The position numbers were made by a program, and so were the translations under genes. Below the pieces are notes generated by a model. That model was given only the letters and a program-made list of their open reading frames with translations, made no database searches and was not told where the DNA came from. Below are positions 9,073-16,909 of a stretch of DNA of 64,000 nucleotides, piece by piece (positions within the stretch are counted from its first letter, which is position 1; every line of letters begins with the position of its first letter). This stretch comes from Bifidobacterium pluvialisilvae (lineage in GTDB: Bacteria > Actinomycetota > Actinomycetes > Actinomycetales > Bifidobacteriaceae): positions 186,001-250,000 of the forward strand of contig NZ_JAHBBI010000003.1 of NCBI RefSeq assembly GCF_019331695.1, written 5' to 3'.

Positions 9073-11604
9073 TCACCTGGCACCGTTCCCGGCATCATCG
9101 TGCGCCGGTCCTTCGGACTTCCACTGTAGCTGCTCGTCCAACGGACTCGCGGGGTCCAGACGAATTCGCGGTTTTTCTTCGTCGTCGCTGAAGCCGGTCT
9201 CGCGCAACACGCCAAGCAGCTGCCTCATGCGTTTGAGCGCGGCCCGCCCCTCCGAGGCGATACCCTCGAACGCAGCGGCTATCATATGCGCATCGGTATC
9301 ATCCGAGTCCAGCAGACGCAGGCCGTCGTCCGCCTTGCCCATCACGCCGAGCAGCGTGTCGGATACGTCGGCCTGGATGTTGGCGCTGATGCGGTCGCGT
9401 TCCATGTTCGCGGCGAGCAGCTTCTGCTTGGCCTCCTCGTCGCGCAGCGCCTCCTCGCGCGCCTGCAGCACCAGCATGTTCGCGCCCCGCGACCGTGACC
9501 ACATGCCCCAGGCCATCGCCCCCAACAGGGTGATGCAGGAGGCGACGGCGTAGGCCAGCAGCATGAACAGCGTGCCGGTGGCCTTCGCCGCGGCGCCGTT
9601 CATGACCGTGGGCAGTTCCGCGATGAACGCCATCGTGGTCATGTCGAGATAGTTGGATGCGGTGAAGTTCACGGCGAAGACGCATGAGCCGAGCGCGATG
9701 GTGGGGATGGCCCAGCGTTTCGCGGTCCTTGGTCCGTACAACGTCACCGAATACACGGAATACACCGACGCCAGAGGGGCCAGGGTGCTCCACGGCAATG
9801 TCAGCAGCTCCAGCACCGTGACCGCGGCGAACGCCGCGGCGCTGGCCTGGGGGAACCGTCTGCGCCATATCAGCGGCAGCAGCACGGCCGTATTGGACAG
9901 TTTCCGCCATGCCTCCTCTTCCGGTGTCATGCCGTTCACCGATGTGGTGAGAAACATCATGGCCAACGCGGCGACGATGAGAAAGTCCATCAGCTGATAA
10001 TGCCGTTCCGTCCAGCTGGAGACCCGTTCGATGACGTTGAAATCATGGGATTCGGGTGCTCCCACGGCGTCGGTCGTCTTTCGACCATTTCGTATGTGCA
10101 TGAATATCGTATGCATACGGTCGATGACGGCCTGCTTCGATCCGCTGATGAACGTCATCCCGTCCGAATGCGTGGTGACGTCGTCATCGGTGGACGGGCG
10201 CGTCGCGCCGTTCTTGTCGGTATCGGACGGGATGAAGACGTTCGTTTTCCGTGGGGTCTTGCCGTCGAAGGGAATGAACGCCGCCACCTCGAATCCTCCG
10301 CCGACGCGTGGCCCGGCCGTGCACGTTCCGCCCAGTGATGCAAGCCGTTCCCTCATGCCGATCAGCCCATATCCGGCCTTATGCCCGTCGGCCGCGGCCG
10401 TGGCGCCTCGCCCGTCGTCTACGACGCGCAGCCGGAGCCCGTTGCCGGTCCACGTCTCCTCCAGGCCCGCATGCACATTCGACCCGGCGTATTTGCGGAT
10501 GTTCGTCAATGATTCCTGCACCACACGGTAGGCGATGATCTGGGCGGAGGTATCGAGTCTGTCCGGGTCGGGTTTTCCGATGCGACGGCGTTCCAGATAC
10601 AGGTCCGGGCTGGCTGCGCGCGTCTGGGCGATCAGCCCGTCGATGCCGGCATAGCTTGGGCGGTCGTCTTCGGCCTTGGCATCGGCGTCGTCGCCGTCAT
10701 GATGGTCGGCGAAGATGCCGAGCAGCCGGCGCATGTCGGCCAACGCCTTCACGCTTTCACGCCGTATGGTCTCCATGGTGGATCGTGCGAGCGCGCGGTC
10801 GTTGGCGCCGGCGAATCGTCCGCCGTCCGCCTGCACGATGATGATCGACAGCGTGTGCGCCACCACATCGTGCATGTCGCGCGCGATGCGGGCCCGCTCG
10901 GCGAGGGCCGCGATGTGGGCCTCCTCCTCACGTCTGGCCTCCAGCGCGGCGTTGCGTTCCCGCATCCATCGGAGGGTGGTGGTTCTCGCCCGCTGCCAGT
11001 ACGCCATGACGGTGACCGCGATCACCGGGGCGAGGAACATGGCCAGCATCATGAGGGCGTCCAGCCGTATCGAAGGGTCGCAGGCGTTGAGGGCGATGTC
11101 CCCGGACGGGGTGAGGCATTCGTATGGGGCGCGCCGGTATCGGTCAGGTCCCGGCATGGACAGTGGCCCGAAGGCCAGCAGCGTCGTGATGACTCCCGCC
11201 GCCAGCAGGGTCATGCCCACGGCGACGGCGATGAATGGTTTCGCGGTTTCACGGCGTCCATACACGATCACCGAATACAGCAGTATGAGCGCATAGCAGT
11301 CGGTGGCCACCAACGCCGGTCCGAACACCAGCTGCAGCAGAGCCAATGCGACGAACAGTGCGGCCGAGACGTGCGGCGCCTTGCGGCGGAACGCCAGTGG
11401 CAGGGCATAGACCCAGGTCCAGGCGAGGACCAGACGGGTCGAGAAGGGGAACAGCAACCCGTCCTGCAGCGTCCACGACGACGACACCAGACTGAGCAGG
11501 GTCGTCAGCATCAGGGACGTCGCGACGTCGACGATGAGGTTCCGGTCCATGAGCCGGCGCGCCGCCGACGCGGTTCGGGCGAGGATGTTCGGAAAAGCGT
11601 GCAC
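9073..11604 (-). CDS. Sensor histidine kinase with tandem sensor/kinase halves, second half degenerate
   Basis: 843-residue membrane kinase. Residues 1-215 hold several TM helices. A HisKA_3 dimerisation helix follows with phospho-acceptor His245 (ARIARDMHDVVAHTLS), then an ATPase domain with the N box ESLTNIRKYA, VVDDGRG and GYGLIGMRERL (about 345-447). A linker leads to a second membrane block (about 535-705) and a second DHp-like helix at 733-800 (ERDRISANIQADVSDTL) where Gln744 replaces the histidine and no ATPase domain follows. Single-half kinases of this family are near 400 residues, so this looks like a fused duplication. The GTG start sits 6 bases after a TAGGCT -10 box, suggesting a leaderless message. 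Confidence 0.88.
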   Translation of the reverse strand: MHAFPNILARTASAARRLMDRNLIVDVATSLMLTTLLSLVSSSWTLQDGLLFPFSTRLVLAWTWVYALPLAFRRKAPHVSAALFVALALLQLVFGPALVATDCYALILLYSVIVYGRRETAKPFIAVAVGMTLLAAGVITTLLAFGPLSMPGPDRYRRAPYECLTPSGDIALNACDPSIRLDALMMLAMFLAPVIAVTVMAYWQRARTTTLRWMRERNAALEARREEEAHIAALAERARIARDMHDVVAHTLSIIIVQADGGRFAGANDRALARSTMETIRRESVKALADMRRLLGIFADHHDGDDADAKAEDDRPSYAGIDGLIAQTRAASPDLYLERRRIGKPDPDRLDTSAQIIAYRVVQESLTNIRKYAGSNVHAGLEETWTGNGLRLRVVDDGRGATAAADGHKAGYGLIGMRERLASLGGTCTAGPRVGGGFEVAAFIPFDGKTPRKTNVFIPSDTDKNGATRPSTDDDVTTHSDGMTFISGSKQAVIDRMHTIFMHIRNGRKTTDAVGAPESHDFNVIERVSSWTERHYQLMDFLIVAALAMMFLTTSVNGMTPEEEAWRKLSNTAVLLPLIWRRRFPQASAAAFAAVTVLELLTLPWSTLAPLASVYSVYSVTLYGPRTAKRWAIPTIALGSCVFAVNFTASNYLDMTTMAFIAELPTVMNGAAAKATGTLFMLLAYAVASCITLLGAMAWGMWSRSRGANMLVLQAREEALRDEEAKQKLLAANMERDRISANIQADVSDTLLGVMGKADDGLRLLDSDDTDAHMIAAAFEGIASEGRAALKRMRQLLGVLRETGFSDDEEKPRIRLDPASPLDEQLQWKSEGPAHDDAGNGAR

Positions 11605-11715
11605 ACCAACAGCCTAGCCGTTCTCGCCGCCCACGCCATCCTTCCGGGGGATGATGCCGTTCCCCGACATACTTCGGTGCGACAATGGGGGCGTCACGAA
11701 CAAGGAGCGTATACC

Positions 11716-13146
11716 ATGCCATTGCTGGGGAGATACTATGTGCCGGGCCTCTACGTGGAGGACCATTCCATCGTCGTGCCGACCGACTGGGGAGGGGCGG
11801 ATCCCGCCGACGTCCTGCGTTCCGGCCTACCGAAGACCGGTCCGGATGGGGTTCCGCCGACGCTGGGCCTGTTCTACCGCGTGCTGTGCGCGCCCGAGCA
11901 TGTGCATGACGACCAGCCGCTGCTGGTCTTCCTGCAGGGCGGGCCGGGAGGCCAGTGCCCACGACCGCTCGGCCCGGACGACGACGGCTGGATCGCCGAG
12001 GCCATCAAACACTTCCGCGTGGTCCTGCCCGACCAGCGTGGCACCGGACGGTCCTCACGCATCGATTCGCAGACCATCGCCGGCATGGACGCACGCCAGG
12101 CCGCCGACTACCTGAAACTGTTCCTCGCCGACTCCATCATCCGTGATTTCGAATACCTGCGGCTCAAGGCGTTCGGCGGCGCCCGCTGGGCAAGCCTCGG
12201 GCAGAGCTACGGCGGGTTCCTCACGCTCACGTACCTGTCGTTGTACCCGCATGGTCTGGCCGCCTCGTTCACCACGGGCGGCATCCCGCATGTGCCGGCG
12301 GACGCGGCCGAGGTGTATGCGCACACGTTCCCGCGCATGGCCATGAAGACCCGGCAGTACTACGAACGCTATCCGCAGGATGTGCGGAGGGTCGCCGCCA
12401 TCGCCGACCGGCTGGCTCAGGGGGACGTCGCGCTGCCCAACGGCGACCCGTTCTCCGTGAACCGTCTGCAGATGCTGGGCAGCGACTTCGGCATGAAGCC
12501 GAGCTTCGAACGGCTGCACTGGCTCGTCGACCAGGCATTCACCGGGGGAGACGGGGCGATTCTGCCCGAGGACGACGAATCCGGCGTCCCGCACGCAGAC
12601 CATGCGTATGGCCAGGAGCCGGCGGCGCTTTCCACGGGCTTCCTCATGAACGTGCTGGCGCGTACGGCATCGTACGAAAGGCCTCTCTACTGGCCGCTGC
12701 AGGAGTTCATCTACGCGGACGGCGAACTCGATCATCCGATTCGCTGGGCCGCGCAGCATGAGCTGGAACGCCATCCCGATTTCGGCGTGGACGCCCGTCC
12801 GCTCATGTTCACCGGCGAGGCCGTGTTCCCGTGGATGTTCGACGAGGACAGCTCCCTCAAGCCGTTCAAACCGGCCGTGGACCTGCTCATGGAGGACACG
12901 CGCTTCGGTCGGATCTACGACGCCGCCCAGCTGGAACGCAACGACGTGCCGCTGCAGGCCGCCGTCTACCACGACGACATGTACGTGGATTCGGGAATGC
13001 AGCTCGACACGCTCTCCCGCGTCGGCAACGCCCACGCGTGGGTGACCAATGAGTTCGAGCACGACGGTGTGCATCACGGCACGCGTGTGTTCCGCCGCCT
13101 GTACGAGGAGGCGCTGAACCGCGGCGACCTCGCCGACCTGCAATGA
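11716..13146 (+). CDS. Alpha/beta-hydrolase, proline iminopeptidase-like (peptidase S33)
   Basis: 476-residue cytoplasmic hydrolase expected to release N-terminal proline or a similar residue from peptides. The oxyanion motif FLQGGPGGQCPRP and the nucleophile elbow LGQSYGGFLTLTYL are clear; LPDQRGTGRSS is also typical of S33. It is longer than classical Pip (about 310), matching the longer actinobacterial group. The start at 11716 has AAGGAG 7 bases upstream; the reading frame is open far upstream, but that part overlaps the kinase gene on the other strand and is not coding. Confidence 0.87.
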   Translation: MPLLGRYYVPGLYVEDHSIVVPTDWGGADPADVLRSGLPKTGPDGVPPTLGLFYRVLCAPEHVHDDQPLLVFLQGGPGGQCPRPLGPDDDGWIAEAIKHFRVVLPDQRGTGRSSRIDSQTIAGMDARQAADYLKLFLADSIIRDFEYLRLKAFGGARWASLGQSYGGFLTLTYLSLYPHGLAASFTTGGIPHVPADAAEVYAHTFPRMAMKTRQYYERYPQDVRRVAAIADRLAQGDVALPNGDPFSVNRLQMLGSDFGMKPSFERLHWLVDQAFTGGDGAILPEDDESGVPHADHAYGQEPAALSTGFLMNVLARTASYERPLYWPLQEFIYADGELDHPIRWAAQHELERHPDFGVDARPLMFTGEAVFPWMFDEDSSLKPFKPAVDLLMEDTRFGRIYDAAQLERNDVPLQAAVYHDDMYVDSGMQLDTLSRVGNAHAWVTNEFEHDGVHHGTRVFRRLYEEALNRGDLADLQ

Positions 13147-13156
13147 TTCTCCGGCT

Positions 13157-13200
13157 TTTTGCCTTCCCCTTGAGGGGAAGGTGGCCGGCTTCGGCCGGTC
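13157..13200. repeat. REP-like double-hairpin element
   Basis: CCTTCCCC-TTGA-GGGGAAGG is an 8-bp stem with a 4-base loop, followed at once by a second stem CCGGC-TTCG-GCCGG. Paired GC-rich hairpins of this form recur between genes in many gut actinobacteria and firmicutes (from memory, not searched). A T-run just before the first hairpin is on the wrong side for a plus-strand terminator. Confidence 0.5.
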
Positions 13201-13232
13201 GGATGGGGTGACGGTCCGCACGACGGCCGTCA

Positions 13233-13284
13233 ATAGCAAATCGCCGTGGGACTCCATGATTGGAATCCCACGGCGATTTGCTAT
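13233..13284. terminator. 19-bp perfect inverted repeat between convergent genes
   Basis: Perfect 19-bp arms at 13233-13251 and 13266-13284 with a 14-base loop that itself pairs further (TCCA/TGGA). It lies between the convergent hydrolase and amino-acid binding-protein genes and probably stops transcription from both sides, though neither flank has a long T-run. Confidence 0.6.
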
Positions 13285-13332
13285 CGCTATGTGGCTAGGC
13301 CGAACCTCATGCCATGAGCATCATCACATGGT

Positions 13333-14175
13333 TTACTTGATGATGACGTCCTCCGGCTTGATGTCGCTGGTGAAGCTCGGCGCGAGCTCGGTCTGGTAGG
13401 CCTTCTCGAAGAAGCCCTGGTCGGTGAGGGTCTTGATCTCCTTGTTGGTCCAGTCGAGCAGGCTCTTGTTGCCCTTCTTGACGGCGGGGGAGATGGTGGA
13501 CTCCTCGCCAAGCGTCTTCACGCCGACGGTGTAGCCCTTGTTGTCCTTGGCCCACGCGTACAGGTAGGTGTTGTCGTCGGCGAGGGCGGCGACACGGCCG
13601 TCCTTGAACGCCTGGAACTGCTGGGTCTTGGAATCGAACTTCTGCAGCTGCACGTCGGGGTAGTTCTGGGTGAAGAACGTCTCAGCGGTGGTGCCCTTGG
13701 TCACGGCGAGGGTCTTGCCCTTGAGCTGGTCGGCGCTGGTGATCTTGGCCTTGTCGGGGGAGACCACGCCGATGGAGACCTTCATGTACGGGCTGGCGAA
13801 GTCGACGACCTGCTTGCGCTCGTCGGTCACGGTGAAGTTGGCGAGCACGAGGTCGACCTTGTCGGACTTGAGCGCGTCCACACGGCCGTCGGCGTTCACC
13901 TGCACCCAGTCGACCTTGACGCCGAGGTCCTTGCCGATCTGGTTGCCGAGCGCCACGTCGTAGCCGGCGCGGGTGCCGTCGTTCTTCACGTAGCCGTAGG
14001 GCGGCAGGTCGCCGAAGGTGGCGATGCGGATGGTGCCGGCCTTCTTGATCTGCTCGACGGTCTGACCCTGCTGGGAGGAGGAGCCGTCGGAGCTGCTGGA
14101 GCCGCCGCAGGCGGCGAGCGAGATCATGGTGACACCGGCCAGCACGCCGGCGACGATCTTCTTGAGTGTATTCAT
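13333..14175 (-). CDS. Amino-acid ABC transporter substrate-binding lipoprotein (SBP family 3)
   Basis: 280-residue extracellular solute-binding protein. A lipoprotein signal peptide ends at the lipobox SLAAC (Cys23), followed by a Ser-rich linker. The rest is a family-3 binding fold: TIRIATFGDLPPYGYV, DVALGNQIGKDLGVKVDWV, LANFTVTDERKQVVDFASPY and the LKGKTLAVTKGTTAE hinge are typical of polar amino-acid binders (glutamate, glutamine, aspartate, cystine). The ligand cannot be fixed. It is the last gene of the importer operon, 98 bases after the ATPase gene; here the binding protein follows the membrane and ATPase genes. Confidence 0.92.
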   Translation of the reverse strand: MNTLKKIVAGVLAGVTMISLAACGGSSSSDGSSSQQGQTVEQIKKAGTIRIATFGDLPPYGYVKNDGTRAGYDVALGNQIGKDLGVKVDWVQVNADGRVDALKSDKVDLVLANFTVTDERKQVVDFASPYMKVSIGVVSPDKAKITSADQLKGKTLAVTKGTTAETFFTQNYPDVQLQKFDSKTQQFQAFKDGRVAALADDNTYLYAWAKDNKGYTVGVKTLGEESTISPAVKKGNKSLLDWTNKEIKTLTDQGFFEKAYQTELAPSFTSDIKPEDVIIK

Positions 14176-14273
14176 CGATACTGTCCTCTCTGTGTGATGA
14201 ATCCCTTTAGAAAAAACTTGGTTGTTATATGGTCCGCGCGGACGCGTCGGCGGCCGTCGTCGGACGGCCCGCG

Positions 14274-15056
14274 CTATTCCTCGTCGCTGATCGGCGCCAT
14301 GCTGTCGAGGAACGCCTTCGCGCGGTCGGTCTCGGGGTGGGTGAAGAAGTCATGCCCCGACTGGCGTTCCAGGATCACGCCGTTCTCGAGGAACAGCACG
14401 GTGTCGGCCACGCGGCGGGCGAACTCCATCTCATGCGTCACCACGATCATGGTCATGTGGTGTTCGGCCAGGCCGAGCATGAGCTCGAGCACCTCGCGCA
14501 CCATCTCCGGGTCGAGCGAGGCGGTGACCTCGTCGAACAGCATGAGCTCGGGGTTCATGGTCAGCGCGCGCACGATGGCGATGCGCTGCTTCTGGCCGCC
14601 GGAAAGCTCGCGCGGGTAGGCGTTCTTGTATTCGCTCAGCTGCACGTCGGCGAGGAGCTTGTCCATCTGGCGTTCGACCTCGTCCTTCGGGCGTTTCTGC
14701 ACCTTGGTGGGGCCGAGCAGGATGTTCTGCGCCACGGTGAGGTTCGGGAACAGGTCGTAGCTCTGGAACACCATGCCGATTTCGGTGCGCAGCCTGCGCC
14801 AGGTCTTCTCCGTGCCGTCGATGGGCTTGCCCTTGAACGCGATGGTGCCGCCCTGGATGGTCTCGAGGCCGTTGAGGCAGCGGATGAGCGTGGACTTGCC
14901 CGATCCGGAGGGTCCGAGCAGCACGAACACCTTGCCGCGCGGCACGTCGAAGCTGATGTCCTTGAGCACCTCGTGGTTGCCGTAGGACTTCTTGAGATGC
15001 TGTACGGACAGCAGGATCTCGTCGTCGTTCGGGCCGAAATTGTTCGGGTCAGCCAT
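14274..15056 (-). CDS. Amino-acid ABC transporter ATP-binding protein
   Basis: 260-residue ATPase of the polar amino-acid uptake family (GlnQ/HisP type). Walker [10 protein letters not shown], signature LSGGQKQR, Walker B LMLFDEVTASLDPE and switch VVTHEM are seen. The start at 15056 (MADPNN) has AAGGAG 7 bases upstream and overlaps the end of the permease gene by 8 bases, implying translational coupling. An ATG 18 bases further upstream is less likely. The C-terminus ends soon after the HDFFTHPETDRAKAFL segment usual in this family. Confidence 0.93.
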   Translation of the reverse strand: MADPNNFGPNDDEILLSVQHLKKSYGNHEVLKDISFDVPRGKVFVLLGPSGSGKSTLIRCLNGLETIQGGTIAFKGKPIDGTEKTWRRLRTEIGMVFQSYDLFPNLTVAQNILLGPTKVQKRPKDEVERQMDKLLADVQLSEYKNAYPRELSGGQKQRIAIVRALTMNPELMLFDEVTASLDPEMVREVLELMLGLAEHHMTMIVVTHEMEFARRVADTVLFLENGVILERQSGHDFFTHPETDRAKAFLDSMAPISDEE

Positions 15057-15777
15057 TGTTACGCTCCTTGGCACGCTTCTCCAGGGCCCGGGCGATCATC
15101 GCCAGGGGCCAGCACACGATGAAATACAGCAGGAACACGAATCCGTACACCCAGAACGCGGAATCCGGGTGGGCCATGCGGTTCGCCTCCATGATCTGCT
15201 GACCGACGGTGATGACGTCGATCACGCTGATGAGCAGCAGCAGCGACGTGGTCATGATCACGCGCGCCGCCAGGTTGATGGTCGCGGGGACCATGAGGTT
15301 GATGGACTGGGGGAGCCGCACGTACCACAGCAGCTGCAGCCCGTTCATGCCGAGCGCCTTGCCGGCGTCGACCTGATGCTCGGGCACGGAGATGAGCGCG
15401 CCGCGCACGACGTCGCTGATCTCGGCCGCGACCCACAGGCCGAACGCCACCACGGCGATGGTCTCGCCGTCCACCTGCACGCCCATCTCGCGTGGCAGGA
15501 TGTAATAGAAGAGGAACAGGATGACCAGCGTCGGGATGATGCGGAAGAACTCCAGATACAGGCGCAGCACGGCGCGCAGCACCGGATTGTGCATGATGCG
15601 CAGCGCGCCGAGCACGACGCCGAGCGGGATGCCGAAGACCAGCGCCAGTCCGGCCACGCTCACCGACGTCCACAGGCCGCCGAGCAGTCGGGTGAGGTTG
15701 TCGCCCGTGAACAGGATTGTCCAGCCGGAGTCCGCGGCCAGCACGGTCGTTGCGGAATCAATCGCCGAAAGTACCAC
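15049..15777 (-). CDS. Amino-acid ABC transporter permease (HisM/GlnP family)
   Basis: 242-residue inner-membrane subunit with about five helices and the cytoplasmic EAA-type loop (DAGKALGMNGLQLLWYVRLPQ) that contacts the ATPase. The extended start of the permease domain (LLGGLWTSVSVAGLALVFGIPLGVVLG) is typical of polar amino-acid permeases. The GTG start at 15777 has AAAGGAGGG upstream. It overlaps the 3' end of the preceding permease gene by 20 bases and runs into the ATPase gene. Confidence 0.92.
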   Translation of the reverse strand: MVLSAIDSATTVLAADSGWTILFTGDNLTRLLGGLWTSVSVAGLALVFGIPLGVVLGALRIMHNPVLRAVLRLYLEFFRIIPTLVILFLFYYILPREMGVQVDGETIAVVAFGLWVAAEISDVVRGALISVPEHQVDAGKALGMNGLQLLWYVRLPQSINLMVPATINLAARVIMTTSLLLLISVIDVITVGQQIMEANRMAHPDSAFWVYGFVFLLYFIVCWPLAMIARALEKRAKERNNG

Positions 15778-16417
15778 GACGGACCCTCCTTTCGAGCAGC
15801 GTCAGCACGACGGACAACGGGATGAGGATGATGGCGTAGGCGACCACCAGCATGAGCAGGTACTCGTCGGTGCGGTAGTACATGCCGATGAGGTCGCGGG
15901 CCGTGTTGGTCAGTTCCGGCACGGCGATGACGGTGAACACCGACGTTTCCTTGACCAGGAAGATCGCGTTGGCGGCCACTGCGGGCACGCTGCGCGTCAG
16001 TCCCTGCGGGAGCGTCACGTGACGGATCATCTGCAGCGGGGAAAGGCCCAGCGCCTTGGCGGATTCGACCTGGATGGTCGGGATGCCGCTGAATCCTCCG
16101 CGGAACGCGCCGGACATGTACGCCGCGCCAAGCAGCGAGATGCCGATGATGGCGCATGCCTGGGCGCTGAGCTTGATGCCGATCGACGGGAACCCGTAAT
16201 ACAGGAAGAACAGCTGAATCAGCAGCGGCGTATTGCGGAGCAGTTCCTCGAACGTGGCGCAGATCTGGGAGAACACCGGCACCTTGTATTCGCGCACCAG
16301 CGCGATGACCAGGCCCAGGATCGTCGCCAGCACGACGCCGATGGCCGAAAGCTCGAGCGTCAGCACGAAGGCCTTGCGGAACAGGGGAAGGGCCTGTTGG
16401 ATGACTTGCCAGCTCAT
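15758..16417 (-). CDS. Amino-acid ABC transporter permease (HisM/GlnP family), first gene of operon
   Basis: 219-residue permease, paralogous to its neighbour, with an EAA loop (VESAKALGLSPLQMIRHVTLPQG) and the FEELLRNTPLLIQLFFLYYG segment typical of the family. The frame stays open to 16639, but ATG 16417 has a strong GGAGGAGGG ribosome site and gives the normal family length; the upstream 74 codons would span the structured leader. As first gene of a four-gene importer operon it is where leader control would act (see 16516-16619). Confidence 0.92.
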   Translation of the reverse strand: MSWQVIQQALPLFRKAFVLTLELSAIGVVLATILGLVIALVREYKVPVFSQICATFEELLRNTPLLIQLFFLYYGFPSIGIKLSAQACAIIGISLLGAAYMSGAFRGGFSGIPTIQVESAKALGLSPLQMIRHVTLPQGLTRSVPAVAANAIFLVKETSVFTVIAVPELTNTARDLIGMYYRTDEYLLMLVVAYAIILIPLSVVLTLLERRVRRGTFGD

Positions 16418-16515
16418 CGTGAACCCTCCTCCGTTCCGTGAATTCTTGTCTCTGTCTCTTTGCTTTGCATGAGTCTTTTCTCTTGAAAACGTCTGTGAAT
16501 ACCATACGGGTTTTT

Positions 16516-16619
16516 CGACCGTCCGAAGGACGCGCCCGCACCCGGGGACTCGGGTCCGAAGGCCTTCGGGGACGAGGGCGGACGGTCGGCGTACGGCATC
16601 CGCCGTCGTCGACCGTCCG
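16516..16619 (-). promoter_or_regulatory. Structured leader with three copies of one 10-base element (possible attenuator)
   Basis: In the transcript direction of the importer, CGGACGGTCG occurs at 16619-16610, its complement CGACCGTCCG at 16588-16579, and CGGACGGTCG again at 16525-16516. The middle copy can pair with either outer copy, so two mutually exclusive hairpins are possible. The 53 bases between the last two can fold further (CCCGAGTCCCCGGG region; CGAAGGCCTTCG). A separate hairpin GGACCC-ATGAA-GGGTCC lies upstream at 16679-16695. No U-run follows, so if this is a switch it probably acts through Rho or translation. Known riboswitch motifs were not recognised. Confidence 0.45.
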
Positions 16620-16767
16620 TCGATAATCGTTGCGGTCATTGACGTTCGGACGTGGCATACGCCGGCCGTCGAAGCATCGGACCCATGAAGGGTCCTCCCG
16701 CGGTTATGGACATCATTTATGACGTGCTATCAGCAAATCGATAACTACCATAACAAAACTTTGGTGT

Positions 16768-16781
16768 GTCGCAATTGCGAC
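16768..16781. promoter_or_regulatory. 14-bp palindrome in the importer/ychF intergenic region
   Basis: GTCGCAATTGCGAC is a perfect palindrome in an AT-richer stretch between divergent genes, a candidate repressor or activator site. It lies about 350 bases before the first importer gene and 130 before ychF. Confidence 0.35.
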
Positions 16782-16814
16782 GCCGGAATTTCGTTATAAG
16801 AAACATGATTACCT

Positions 16815-16835
16815 CCTATAAACGGCGTTTATAGG
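16815..16835. promoter_or_regulatory. 10-bp-arm inverted repeat upstream of ychF
   Basis: CCTATAAACG and CGTTTATAGG flank a single G. The AT-rich arms and position between divergent transcripts suggest an operator overlapping a promoter; both arms contain TATAAA-like sequence. Confidence 0.4.
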
Positions 16836-16909
16836 GGTCTTCCTGACGTCGCGCCGCATGACGTGACGTCAAGGTCGTCGATGTCCCTCGAACCCTTAGA
16901 CTGGGAGAC

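Noticed and set aside
10699-11715. N-terminal extension of the iminopeptidase frame
   Set aside because: It overlaps the histidine kinase on the other strand; a proper ribosome site and family-like start are at 11716.
16418-16639. 74-codon N-terminal extension of the first importer permease
   Set aside because: It covers the structured leader and lacks similarity to permeases; ATG 16417 has a strong AGGAGG-type site.
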